A stretch of DNA of 64,000 nt, taken from NCBI RefSeq assembly GCF_964340395.1, contig NC_135552.1:193001-257000 (forward strand). Reading direction: 5' to 3'. The number at the start of each line of letters is the position of its first letter. Position 1 is the first letter of the stretch. The stretch is from Glandiceps talaboti (lineage: Eukaryota; Hemichordata; Enteropneusta; Spengelidae). This document shows positions 25,917-36,861 of the stretch, one piece after another. The notes below the pieces were generated by a model that was not told the DNA's origin, did no database searches, and saw only the letters and a list, made by a program, of their open reading frames with translations. The translations under genes were made by a program, and so were the position numbers.

Positions 25917-26666
25917 AACAAGTCATTGAGAATGACATAGCCCCGCTATAATTGGGTTTTAAGGAATTATCACTACTCTGATCACGCAACAACATTTGTG
26001 AACCTAAAACAAACAGACTTAGATATGTTGTGTGTGCTTGTTGGACATGGAATATGCCTCCAACAATAAAGGATTGGTTGGGTATGGAGGATCATATCAC
26101 GATGAAAATGGAGTCTGAGTTATGGCTTTGGACATGGAAAATTCACAAAACAAAATGGCTGCCAGGCAGCCATATTGGATCGTATCATGACGAAAATGGA
26201 TATGCACATGTATGTCATAGAACACTGTCCTAATACCAACTTTGAATGAGATCTGTTAAAGCATGTCTGAGTTATGGCTTTAAACAGGGAAAATTCGCAA
26301 ACAAAATGGCTGCCAGGCGGCCATATTGGATCGTATCATGACAACAATGAATATGCACATGTATGTCATAGAACACTGTCCAAATACCAACTTTGAATGA
26401 GATCTGTTAAAACATGTCTGAGTTATGGCTTTAAACAGGGAAAATTCGCAAACAAAATGGTTGCTAGGCGGCCATATTGGATCGTATCATAAAACAAATT
26501 GACGTGCATATGTATGCCATAGCATGTTGCCCCTGTACCAAGTTTGAAAAAAATCGGTCCAGGCATCTCCAAGAAACGGCTGCGGACGGACGGACGGACG
26601 CACGCACGGACGGACAGACGGAACCCAATCCATAAGTCCCCGTTCCGGACTTCGTCCGTGGGGACT
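25917..26666 (-). mobile_element. Family F1 element, copy b (inside E element)
   Basis: Reverse-oriented copy with all diagnostic parts: 3' CTTGTT and GTCATT/AATGAC stem at 25917-25935, a subterminal copy of the 5' end, 151-bp modules, (CGGA)n near 26582-26622 and the AGTCCCC start at 26666. The homologous group E sequences at about 44540 and 46070 lack it and form an uninterrupted empty site, which fixes its borders. Confidence 0.9.
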
Positions 26667-26927
26667 AACAACGATACTGACGTCCGGGTCAAGCCCGGCA
26701 CACTTTGATCAAGACTGGTTGTGCTTTGTTGTAAATAGAGTACAGTACTTTGGTGAATGTTCAACCCTGAACTACGGCTGATTCATGTTAGGCTGAAAAA
26801 ATATATTATATATATTTGTTTTTGGAAAAAGATTGGTCTGATCTTGTACCATATGAGGTGTCACACGGGATCGTCCATCCACGTCTTTGGAGGCGCCATA
26901 CGCGCACTTTGCTGACATGCTCGACAT

Positions 26928-28033
26928 GCACTCACACAGCATAGAGTTCATGAGTGTAAATAGCCCTTAGTACCCATCCTGGCACTCACACAGCATAGAG
27001 TTCATGAGTGTAAATAGCCCTAAGTACCCATCCTGGCACTCACACAGCATAGAGTTCATGAGTGTAAATAGCCCTCAGTACCCATACTGGCACTCACACA
27101 GCATAGAGTTCATGAGTGTAAATAGCCCTAAGTACCCCCTGGCACTCACACAGCATAGAGTTCATGAGTGTAAATAGCCCTTAGTACCCATACTGGCACT
27201 CACACAGCATAGAGTTCATGAGTGTAAATAGCCCTCAGTACCCATACTGGCACTCACACAGCATAGAGTTCATGAGTGTAAATAGCCCTAAGTACCCCCT
27301 GGCACTCACACAGCATAGAGTTCATGAGTGTAAATAGCCCTTAGTACCCATCCTGGCACTCACACAGCATAGAGTTCATGAGTGTAAATAGCCCTTAGTA
27401 CCCATCCTGGCACTCACACAGCATAGAGCTCAGGAGCGTAAATAGCCCTTAGTACCCATCCTGGCATGCACTCACACAGCATAGAGTTCATGAGTGTAAA
27501 TAGCCCTTAGTACCCATCCTGGCACTCACACAGCATAGAGTTCATGAGTGTAAATAGCCCTCAGTACCCATCCTGGCACTCACACAGCATAGAGTTCATG
27601 AGTGTAAATAGCCCTTAGTACCCATCCTGGCACTCACACAGCATAGAGTTCATGAGTGTAAATAGCCCTCAGTACCCATCCTGGCACTCACACAGCATAG
27701 AGTTCATGAGTGTAAATAGCCCTAAGTACCCATCCTGGCACTCACACAGCATAGAGTTCATGAGTGTAAATAGCCCTCAGTACCCATCCTGGCACTCACA
27801 CAGCATAGAGTTCATGAGTGTAAATAGCCCTTAGTACCCATCCTGGCACTCACACAGCATAGAGTTCATGAGTGTAAATAGCCCTTAGTACCCATCCTGG
27901 CACTCACACAGCATAGAGTTCATGAGTGTAAATAGCCCTCAGTACCCATCCTGGCACTCACACAGCATAGAGTTCATGAGTGATGTAGATAGCCCTTAGT
28001 ACCTATCCTGGCACTCACACAGCATAGAGTTCC
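26928..28033 (+). repeat. 54-bp minisatellite, right block (about 20 units)
   Basis: Same unit as 19093-20396, with extra variants: CCATACTGG for CCATCCTGG and 3-4 bp deletions giving TACCCCCTGG. A unit trio containing GAGCTCAGGAGCG followed by a +4 variant occurs at 27425-27475 and also at 19460-19510, so segments of the two blocks are direct copies. Confidence 0.97.
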
Positions 28034-28660
28034 TACATAACATTATCCAAAGCAACAAATTTTCATAAAAATGACACTATGTGATGATGTGCTGACGTGC
28101 TTTCGTATAAAAAATGAACGATCACATCCTCTTATTAGTCCCCACCGGACAAAGTCCGGGACGGGGACTTATGGATTGGGTTCCGTCCGTCCATCTGTCC
28201 GTCCGACCGTCCGTCCATCCGGAGCTGTTTCTTGGAGATGCCTGGACCGATTTTTTTCAAACTTGGTACAGGGGCAACATACTATGGCATACATATGCAC
28301 GTCAATTTGTTTCATGATACGATCCAATATGGCCTAGCAGCCATTTTGTTTGCGAATTTTCCCTGTCCAAAGCCATAACTCTGACATGCTTGAACAAATC
28401 TTATTCAAAGGTGGTATTAGCACAGTGATCTATGACATACATGTGCATATCCATTTTCGTCGTGATACAATCCGAAATAGCCATTTTATGTCCAAAGCCA
28501 TAACTCAGACATGCTTGAACAGGTCGTTTTTCTCTGCTCATGGTAGTTTGCATTTAATTGACTAGTTGTTAGGCTTCTGTATTGGTGATAGTATATAATA
28601 TCTTTTGTTGTTTTTGGTAGATTTCAATACATGTTAGACTGTACTTATTTCTATTATTAG

Positions 28661-28661
<1 letters not shown>

Positions 28662-28750
<89 letters not shown>
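28662..28750. repeat. (TA)n microsatellite
   Basis: Uninterrupted TA array of about 89 bp inside the insertion splitting F1 copy c. Confidence 0.98.
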
Positions 28751-28753
<3 letters not shown>

Positions 28754-28810
28754 CTCGATGAGTATCAATCTGCTAAGACAGTGCTCTATACCGCAGTGGC
28801 AGAGCGTAAT

Positions 28811-29415
<605 letters not shown>

Positions 29416-30551
29416 CATATATATACCACTCAAACATATCCGTACTATGACTATGAAACATGCCACATTCCATACCAATCCTCACCCTAAAAACAACCAT
29501 ATGAGGCCAACAACATTAACCAGGTTTGAATATGACAACATAAACTGCCAGTTCCTTAAAACCCAATAATAGCGGGGAATATGTCATTCTCAATGACTTG
29601 TTTGTTTATCATTTGCATGCAGGTACATTGTATGTAATAATGTTTTTAGTATTGCACACTGCAGTGAAAATACCACTCGTACCGGAGTTTTCCGAAAACT
29701 AGCCCTGGGCCACTATTCGGAAAATCAGCAAATTCGGAACCACAACAGAGGAACTAAATAGAAGCTCAGGGCGATTATTTGGCAGTCAACACTCAACAGC
29801 CCATGTGGCTCATATCATTACTAATAGGGACATACCAGTTTAGGGACACAACAATTAGGAAGACAAGAATAATAATTTCATTTTATAATAATTCAAATGT
29901 ATCAAATGAAACATTTTATTTGCTATCATTGTATCAGCATTGATTGTATTATTGCTTTTATTCATAAAGGAGCTTCAAATGATTTATAGTAGAGTCCCTT
30001 TCATGAAATGAAGTCTCCCATCCATTGTGTATAGTGGCTTGTAGTGGCTCATTCCATTTCGGGTGTGTGGATTGCTTGTTAGACATGTACACATAACACA
30101 AATGCATTCAAAATCTGAGCATTTATGCTGCTTATTATAATTTATTTTGTAATATATAAAACATTACACGATCAAAAATATATACCAACTGTTTCATTTT
30201 CTCCTTACATAGAATTAAGGTGTAATTAAAATTAATGTGTTAAGACCAACCCAAGAGAGAAATGGTATGCGACAAGGTATTTCCCACCATATCTTATATG
30301 TTACTATCTGTAAACATAGGACGTCCACACTACCTCTCAAATAAGCTACCATTTCTCAAGTACATGTGCGGTGTGGCTACCCATCTCGTAAATAATTTAG
30401 ACCCGATCTGAAATGCGAATGGCTGTAAAGTTTTAAATGGACAACACAGAAAATGGTCAATCTTTTGAGCTATGGATTTATAGGAAAACTACTGACCAGC
30501 ATGACACAAAATGAACAGTCTGATTCTAGAGTTACAGATAGTCAACGAAGT

Positions 30552-30935
30552 ATTTTTTTTAGCACTGTAGTGTGATATTTGCCAAAGCCTCGAGGACTGG
30601 CAAATTTGAATTTATCTCGATACCGTCACACGGACTCCCTCTCTAGTCAGGCAATGTATGTGTTACTATTTTTGTTTGTGAGATTTTATAGGATCAACTT
30701 TGAAGGGGTCAGTTTCTTTGTACAGTTGTGATGGTTTGTTAGCAAATGTCTGGGTTTTCCCGACAAGTTTGACAAAACGTAACTACAACTTTTGTCGTTA
30801 TACTGCACTGTTTTCCAACGTTCTTGTCGCATATTTCTGTCAATTCCTGATCCTTCGTGAGATCCAAGTGAAGTCGTCATTCGAGGTTTTTCGTTTCATC
30901 GATGCCTCAAAAATAACCATTACAAATAGAATAGA
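30552..30935. repeat. 390-bp direct repeat A, left copy
   Basis: Near-identical to 35358-35745 in the same orientation. Begins in a T-run with AGCACTGTAGTGTGATATTT and contains a stem ATTTGCCA/TGGCAAAT around CCTCGAGG. The two copies bracket the Ngaro element. The short frames in it (84 and 83 codons) are conserved only because the repeat is recent. Confidence 0.9.
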
Positions 30936-31508
30936 ATACACACACACCAAATGAGTGGGCACAATGGGCAACTGGTTTAATGAGTTAAAAGTATCATTCA
31001 CATATCACCAAACAAAAGCTGCCCTATAAGTAAGAAGTCTAAAAAAAACAAAAAAAAACATTGGAAACATAGAAATGATGTAATGTAATAGCATGACATG
31101 TGGGTTTATCTTCATAATAGGGTTGGGTGGGAGGGTTTTGAAACACACTGCATATGCGATCGAACAGCGTGAAAGCAGGTTGTACATGCGCAGTAGTAGT
31201 AACAGTTAAACAATGATCGGCGTTGAGGGCGCCACACCATAAGTACACTAAAATTCTTTAAAATAAATTCTAAAGTGCAATTAGTGAGTAACCACACATT
31301 AACGAGAGACACACACACCAAATGAGTGGGCACAATGGGCAACTGGTTTAATGAGTTAAAAGTATCATTCACATATCACCAAACAAAAGCTGCCCAAACT
31401 CCCAACATGAGGAACATGTGACTCATAACACAACTAAATTACAGCTGTTATAAATTTTAATCTTAATATTTCTAAACTTTAAAACACTTTTAACTCAATC
31501 TCTTATGG

Positions 31509-32531
31509 TTAACAACTGGTACACTGAACTGACTGAATGCGGTGAGGCATTGCCCTGGGTTGAACAATCATTCGTTGAGCAAAGGTTGATAAGACTTGTC
31601 TAGGAGTACGAATGTATCTCCTGTAACAATCACTAGACCATCGACCCATGACTTTGATTTCCCAGTCTGAAATTCCGGCTGCTGCTGCTGATGTGGCGCC
31701 CCCACTACGGAAACTATGACCACTGTACAAACTAGAGTCTAGTCCTATGTGGCTAAGTGAGGTCTTGAGGCTTTTAACTAGTATATATCTAGTAAGTGGC
31801 TTATTACCTGGCATTAAAAACAAAGCATCATTAGGTGATGCACCAGCCTTAATACGTTGGGAATATAAGCGTGATAACAAATCCACTGCACAAATTGAGC
31901 TGCCTGAGCAGCCTACAACAACATCAACACCTTTACGAAATGGGTCACATTTGGACTGTTTAAGGTGAATAATGGCTACAGAATGCATAGGTTTAGTAGT
32001 ACCAGTAAAACTAACATCATTAACAGTAAGATGAACAGTTGGTTGAAAAGGTAATTGTTTAACTACAAGTTCGCCAGATCTAAACAGACCAAAAAAAGCA
32101 GTTACCATTGCAGTCCACAAAATAAGGTCTATTGGACGTGAAACATCATATAAAGGTTGCAGTTTCACAAGAATGTCGAATGTTATTGCCAACTTTTGTT
32201 TAGAGTCTGGTCCTTGAAATCTTTTTACTGATCTCATAGCTAATGGAATACGAAAACGACCCTTAAGGGGGTCTGGAAGGCCACTTTTGATATGCAATGA
32301 GCGTACCGAATAAAGGTATGTCAGAATGGTATTGTACTTTAGGTTCCTATCTTCCTTGAGATACGCGATAAACATAAGTAACAGATCCTCAGTGGCAGGC
32401 ATGGGTATGGCTTGTATGTTTTCACAGAACTGGAAATATGACTTTTGTCCTGAGTTATAGGTACGGTCTGTGTTAGCTGAGTATGCACTACCCACTAGAT
32501 TACAAGCCCGTAGCCACCAGTGATCATTCAA
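31509..32531 (-). CDS. Ngaro-type tyrosine recombinase, intact
   Basis: 340 aa with all active-site residues of the phage-integrase fold: Arg151 (F-F-G-L-F-R-S-G-E-L), H272 and R275 (G-H-S-F-R-S-G-G), W298 (G-R-W-S-S) and the nucleophile, probably Tyr303 or Tyr306 (C-Y-R-R-Y-I). The N-terminal SAM-like DNA-binding half spans about residues 15-100. It would join circular cDNA to the genome by strand exchange. No stops, and a length normal for the family, so it may still be active although the partner RT is broken. It is much better preserved than the relic at 461-1205 and differs in motif detail (S-F-R-S-G-G against S-T-R-G-A-A), so they are different lineages. Confidence 0.92.
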   Translation of the reverse strand: MNDHWWLRACNLVGSAYSANTDRTYNSGQKSYFQFCENIQAIPMPATEDLLLMFIAYLKEDRNLKYNTILTYLYSVRSLHIKSGLPDPLKGRFRIPLAMRSVKRFQGPDSKQKLAITFDILVKLQPLYDVSRPIDLILWTAMVTAFFGLFRSGELVVKQLPFQPTVHLTVNDVSFTGTTKPMHSVAIIHLKQSKCDPFRKGVDVVVGCSGSSICAVDLLSRLYSQRIKAGASPNDALFLMPGNKPLTRYILVKSLKTSLSHIGLDSSLYSGHSFRSGGATSAAAAGISDWEIKVMGRWSSDCYRRYIRTPRQVLSTFAQRMIVQPRAMPHRIQSVQCTSC

Positions 32532-32572
32532 AGTGCCATGTCCTGTGAAGAAAGTAGATTATTGTTTATTAT

Positions 32573-33202
32573 TTACATGTATCTAGATAATGCATCAGCT
32601 TGAGTGTTTTTGTATCCTGGAATGTGAACGGCATTCATCAGGAAACTATCTCTTGCACAAATGTAGAAAAGCTTTCTGAGTAGAGAAGCACACTTCTCAT
32701 TGCGAGATGAGCCAGAGCGAATCATTGCAACCACTGAGGAATTATCACAATGGAATAGAATTTTATATCCAGCGAAATTTGAACCCCAGGTGTCTGCTGC
32801 ACGAACAATAGCATACAGTTCCCTCCAATTAATTGAATGGGTCTTTGGTGTATAACCAGGTATCTCATCAGTGAACTTTCCGTTCAATGTCTGTTTTCCA
32901 TATACACAGCCATAGCCAATGTCCGAGGCGTCTGTATATAGGTGTAAGTCTACGTTATTTGTCCAGTAACTATCATAAAACATACTAACTCCATTCCATG
33001 TTGGAAGGTAATCAAGCCACCATTGCAAGTCAAGCTTAAAGGCTTTAGTCAGTCTGATTTTGTGATGCAGATGTTTAAGTTTCTTTGAAGTGTCTATCAG
33101 TCTCCTTAAGAAAGTCCTGCCTGGGCGGCAAACACGTGTAATGAATGATAACTTTCCTATAAGAGAGAGAATTTCGCGTTTTGATGCCTTTGTTTTTTGG
33201 GT
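32573..33202 (-). pseudogene. Ngaro-type RT thumb and RNase H
   Basis: After the stop, the same frame reads on through L-I-G-K-L-S-F-I-T-R-V-C-R-P-G-R to the RNase H domain. Using the Met at 33028 as residue 1, the acidic residues are D33 (Y-T-D-A-S), E70 (N-W-R-E-L), D95 (C-D-N-S-S) and D145 (Q-A-D-A-L-S-R), a complete DEDD-type RNase H set. It would remove the RNA strand after reverse transcription. In an intact element it is fused to the RT; here it is separated only by the stop at 33203. The next frame, tyrosine recombinase, starts 41 bp downstream. Confidence 0.85.
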
Positions 33203-34145
33203 CTAAGTGTGCAATTCCTCAGTAATCTCATTAATACGGTCCTGTGATACACGTGCTTCCATATTTTCAGTATCTAGTGTAATACCAAGAAATTCCATGG
33301 TCGTGGATGGTGATGTGACTTTGTTTGGATTGACTGGAAATCCAAGTTCATGACAGGCAAGTAGCATTCCTTGGAGGTTTGTATTACATTGGTCAGTATT
33401 AGGATGTCCTGCTGTGAAATAATCATCAAGATAGTGGTCTACAGGGTTAACATGATACTTAGATTCCATGGCAAACTGGAGTCCGTCTGCAAACTCAGTA
33501 AATATGGCTGGGCTGCTCCTTAATCCAAATGGCAGAACTTTACTATAGAAGTAACATTTCTTTTGTTCACCATCAATATTAAGATTCCATGAACAGCCAA
33601 GTAACTCCCAGTCATCCGGTGTGACAGGAATTTGATAGAATGCGTCTTCGAGGTCAACCTTTGCGATTAGGGGACCCCTTACCTAATCGTTTTATATGCT
33701 CGATAGCCGTGTCAATCGATATGTATGTACAACTGAAGTCTTCTTTCGATATATGATCATTAACAGAGTCTTTTGGAGGCCAGGAAAGATCATGAATTAG
33801 GCGATATTTGTTTGTATTCTTTTTAGGTCGAGCACCTAGGGGTGAACTGATAAATGATTTGTAAGGTGGTTCAAAGTATGGTCCTGATTTGTATCCTTTC
33901 CTGACTTCCTCTAAGAGTTTTTTAGACACCGTTTCAGGAATGATGAGTGCACTTTTCCAATTTGGAGACACCAAGGGGGTTTCCGGCCTTTGACCTTTAT
34001 ATCCGATAGGCACCCCTTGTCGGATCCAATTCAGAATTTTCTTTGCATATTGTTTGTTTGGATGTTTATTGAGGACCTGTTGCCACGCCTTGGCGTTGAA
34101 GTGACATGCAATTCTGACAGGTGATGAGAGGGGAGTCTGCACCAC
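33203..34145 (-). pseudogene. Ngaro-type reverse transcriptase (one frameshift, one stop)
   Basis: Copies the element RNA into DNA. From 34145 the frame carries the fingers (W-K-S-A-L-I-I-P, S-S-P-L-G-A-R-P-K-K and Y-R-L-I-H-D-L-S). At about 33680, next to a GGGG run, one extra base shifts the frame. In the new frame come the first catalytic Asp (K-V-D-L-E-D-A-F-Y), the L-P-F-G-L-R-S-S-P block and the catalytic Y-L-D-D (about 33430), with L-G-F-P-V-N-P-N-K and F-L-G-I after it. A TAG at 33205-33203 ends the frame, but conserved thumb sequence continues to the RNase H region, so that stop is a second lesion or a needed readthrough. Confidence 0.85.
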
Positions 34146-35181
34146 ATTTCTTGCACTTGTGAAGTCGTTTGCATCTTGGGAACTTGCATTCTCCGGTTTG
34201 GTATAGGAGGCATATTTCAGTTTTCTTCTTCGTGTACGTCGTCTTTTTCTCCTTTGATGTGGATAGTTCCTCCTGAAATGGACACTCCATGGCTAAATGA
34301 TCGGTACTTCTGCAACGATAACATTCCCTCCGTGTGCCCCTTATAGCAGTAGGATCCATAAATGTAGTAATATACAGGTCTTGGTTCATGATATGATAAT
34401 CAAAGGAGTGACGGTCCCCTAGGTAATGGCGGAATTTAACGTCATATGCATAGACTGCTGGCCATGCAAATTTTCCATCACAGTTCTGTATTAGGTGGCG
34501 GTAGGACAACAGGGATTTTGCAACATAGGGTTTTTTCTCTAATAGTATGCTCTCCACCACAGACATCGCACTGAGCCAGGCACCAAATGACGATATGGGG
34601 GCTTTCTTCCTCTTTGGGTTGAAAACAATTTGACTGCCATCAATAGTAGCCTCCATTTTTTCAGTGCTTGGTGCATTGAACGAGTTTGTGGGGTGTAGAT
34701 CGCTTAAATCGACGTACTCACCCGCTAGCACCTTCTTTTGTGTCCCAGCTGGTACTCCGTCATGCAAAGCTGATTTCTGCACTGGGTGGGCTGACATGTT
34801 TTCAAAGTCGTGAGGAATCGGCCTGTGAGGGCGCAACACATGGTCGTTGTTGGCTAGTTTGTGGCGGGAAGTGACATCGTCATAATCACGCAAGTTCAAA
34901 GACTGTTCGATGAGATCTGCCAATTTATCGACTTTGTTTTCTAACTTGTCGAGTCTTTTAACGACGTTACCCCCTTTTAATAAGCTGATGTGTGTGTTGC
35001 AGCGATCATTAGAATCGGCATAGCTATCGATGACTGATGCAGGAGATAGTGGTTCCACATCTTCATTTTTCAAGTAGAGTTTCACTGGCGATCCATAGTC
35101 ATCAGTCTCCTTCATCTCGTCTGGGCATGTAGCACATGCATGTGACACTATTTGATCCCTGGGTCTAAGGTTGTATGACAT
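34066..35181 (-). CDS. Ngaro-type Gag with zinc knuckle
   Basis: 371 aa, intact. It would coat the RNA/cDNA in virus-like particles or nuclear intermediates. A basic/acidic N-terminus is followed by a coiled-coil candidate with heptad Leu (residues 68-97), a folded central region (about 190-285) and a C-x2-C-x4-H-x4-C zinc knuckle (C287, C290, H295, C300). A Cys/His-rich tail (C324-C358) could bind a second zinc. The start Met is 26 bp inside block C2's inner edge. The 3' end overlaps the start of the RT frame (34145-34066) in a different frame, so pol expression needs frameshift, re-initiation or a separate message. Confidence 0.85.
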   Translation of the reverse strand: MSYNLRPRDQIVSHACATCPDEMKETDDYGSPVKLYLKNEDVEPLSPASVIDSYADSNDRCNTHISLLKGGNVVKRLDKLENKVDKLADLIEQSLNLRDYDDVTSRHKLANNDHVLRPHRPIPHDFENMSAHPVQKSALHDGVPAGTQKKVLAGEYVDLSDLHPTNSFNAPSTEKMEATIDGSQIVFNPKRKKAPISSFGAWLSAMSVVESILLEKKPYVAKSLLSYRHLIQNCDGKFAWPAVYAYDVKFRHYLGDRHSFDYHIMNQDLYITTFMDPTAIRGTRRECYRCRSTDHLAMECPFQEELSTSKEKKTTYTKKKTEICLLYQTGECKFPRCKRLHKCKKCGADSPLITCQNCMSLQRQGVATGPQ

Positions 35182-35357
35182 TTTTTACTTCGATCACCGA
35201 CGACGAGTTTTTGAAACACACTGCATATGCGATCGAACAGCGTGAAAGCAGGTTGTACATGCGCAGTAGTAGTAACAGTTAAACAATGATCGGCGTTGAG
35301 GGCGCCACACCATAAGTACACTAAAATTCTTTAAAATAAATTCTAAAGTGCAATTTT

Positions 35358-35745
35358 TTTTAGCACTGTAGTGTGATATTTGCCAAAGCCTCGAGGACTG
35401 GCAAATTTGAATTTATCTCGATACCGTCACACGGACTCCCTCTCTAGTCAGGCAATGTATGTGTTACTATTTTTGTTCGTGAGATTTTATAGGATCAACT
35501 TTGAAGGGGTCAGTTACTTTGTACAGTTGTGATGGTTTGTTAGCAAATGTCTGGGTTTTCCCGACAAGTTTGACAAAACGTAACTACAACTTTTGTCGTT
35601 ATACTGCACTGTTTTCCAACGTTCTTGTCGCATATTTCTGTCAATTCCTGATCCTTCGTGAGATCCAAGTGAAGTCGTCATTCGAGGTTTTTCATTTCAT
35701 CGATGCCTCAAAAATAACCATTACAAATAGAATAGAATTGTCAAT
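35358..35745. repeat. 390-bp direct repeat A, right copy
   Basis: Partner of 30552-30935; see there. It directly abuts block C2 of the Ngaro element on its left. Confidence 0.9.
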
Positions 35746-35749
35746 TGAC

Positions 35750-36861
35750 TAAAACCAAGCATGTCAACTTTATATTTATTATTATAAATTGGATATTGTT
35801 CAACTAAAATTAGTGTACGTCTGAATATACAGATTAATAGGCAAGATTCAATGTTTCACATTAGCGGGACTTGGGACCACTAATTTTTTCAGCAGGACCA
35901 ATGCATTTTTTCATCACTGGTCCGGGGACCACCAGTTCACAAAATGATTTGTTCACTCTGGATAAACTTGAAATTAGCCTTGTACCGATCGTTAAATCTC
36001 CATGAACTCATTTATACATGGCATTACACATTACTTCAACTCTCACTCGATGTAATTCACTTTGTGTGCACACTCACCATGCAAATTACCCTGACCTAAT
36101 TTTAGACCCAGTGTGTCGCATTGACAGTGACGTCTGCAGATCTCCATGAGTCATCTGCCGACTTGTTGATCGATCTCAGCACAAAGGTGTATGTACCTAC
36201 CTTCACGATCACATTCTTCTCGTGTAAAAAAATCCATTTTTTATTGGCACTCTAAGTTTATGGGTTTTTTTCAACGGAACATTCGAACTAAATAAAAACT
36301 AACGTTACCAATATAACAAGGCAAAATTCTTGCCGTAGTGAATCTGAAAAACCCAATAGACGCCCACCCGCCAAATGATCGCCCATGGGCAACTTTACGG
36401 ATGGGCTTGTTTTCGGAAAACTCTGGTATATGTGTGCACTAGGTACGCAATAATGTTTTTCGGTATTGCACTGCAGTGAAAGACATGTTTATTGACAGAG
36501 GTGAAAATGGTGAGATAAGAGTTGAGTGGAAGTAAATAATCCAATTATGGTATACATGTTTATAATTTGTTATAAAATACTGCTACATTCCGATGTAGAA
36601 TGGAAATTATAGAAATTATCCCAAAAAGTAGGTTATCTACATCTATTGTATGAGATTTGAGACAAATTTACATTGTATACTTCACAGGGATTTGAGGAAG
36701 TGTAAAGGGCTGATTTAAGACAAATTCACATGTAGACTTCACAGGTTGTGACAGTTGAGGAAGTATAAAGGGCTCCTATCAATATAGAACTATACCAGGG
36801 TATTAATTGTTAGTGCCTGGAGCTCTCCAGAGGAGGAACTACATGATGTATACTAGTTTAC
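35750..36861. other. Intron sequence, no gene
   Basis: Contains the right inverted end of the possible composite element (36409-36428) and otherwise nothing recognisable. Confidence 0.5.

Larger units (their letters stand above)
20438..26920 (+). mobile_element. Large group E element (nested, partly decayed)
   Basis: Left end starts CAGGTATCTAAAGGT, then palindromes AGTGCTCGATCGAGCACT (two, plus half-sites AAAGTGCTCGGT) and GCGCGTATGGCGCCTCCAA (20603-20621). The right end (26889-26917) has the inverted GCGCC...GCGC segment, followed by a truncated or rearranged palindrome region. Left inner sequence (20640-21315) matches 55870-56560; right inner sequence (24250-26900) matches 44260-46690 in inverse orientation and 56580-57010 directly. 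It is disrupted by a LINE (about 21560-24170) and an F1 element (25917-26666). No transposase frame was found, so it is non-autonomous or the gene has been lost. Confidence 0.7.
30938..35355 (-). mobile_element. Ngaro/DIRS-type tyrosine-recombinase retrotransposon
   Basis: Read on the - strand: block C (35355-35207), gag, RT, RNase H, tyrosine recombinase, block B (31395-31309), block C again (31281-31134), block B again (31023-30938). This A1-ORFs-B1-A2-B2 arrangement of split direct repeats (here C-ORFs-B-C-B) is the hallmark of Ngaro-like DIRS elements, which lack LTRs and integrase and integrate circular cDNA by tyrosine recombinase. The repeat copies are almost identical, so insertion was recent. 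It lies antisense inside VPS18 intron 1. Confidence 0.9.
29690..36428. mobile_element. Possible TIR-bounded composite enclosing the Ngaro element
   Basis: TACCGGAGTTTTCCGAAAAC at 29690 is inverted, with one mismatch, at 36409-36428. A second inverted pair lies slightly inside (GGGCGATTATTTGGC near 29769, GCCAAATGATCGCCC near 36370). Sequence just outside each end shares about 45 bp as a direct repeat (AATAATGTTTTT, TATTGCAC, CTGCAGTGAAA). No transposase. It may be a DNA transposon that received the Ngaro insertion, or two related relics that converged. Confidence 0.4.

Noticed and set aside
22440-26666. 5-bp TTGTT target-site duplication for F1
   Set aside because: The right-hand TTGTT is present in all complete copies whatever the left flank, so it is element sequence; not fully excluded without more copies.
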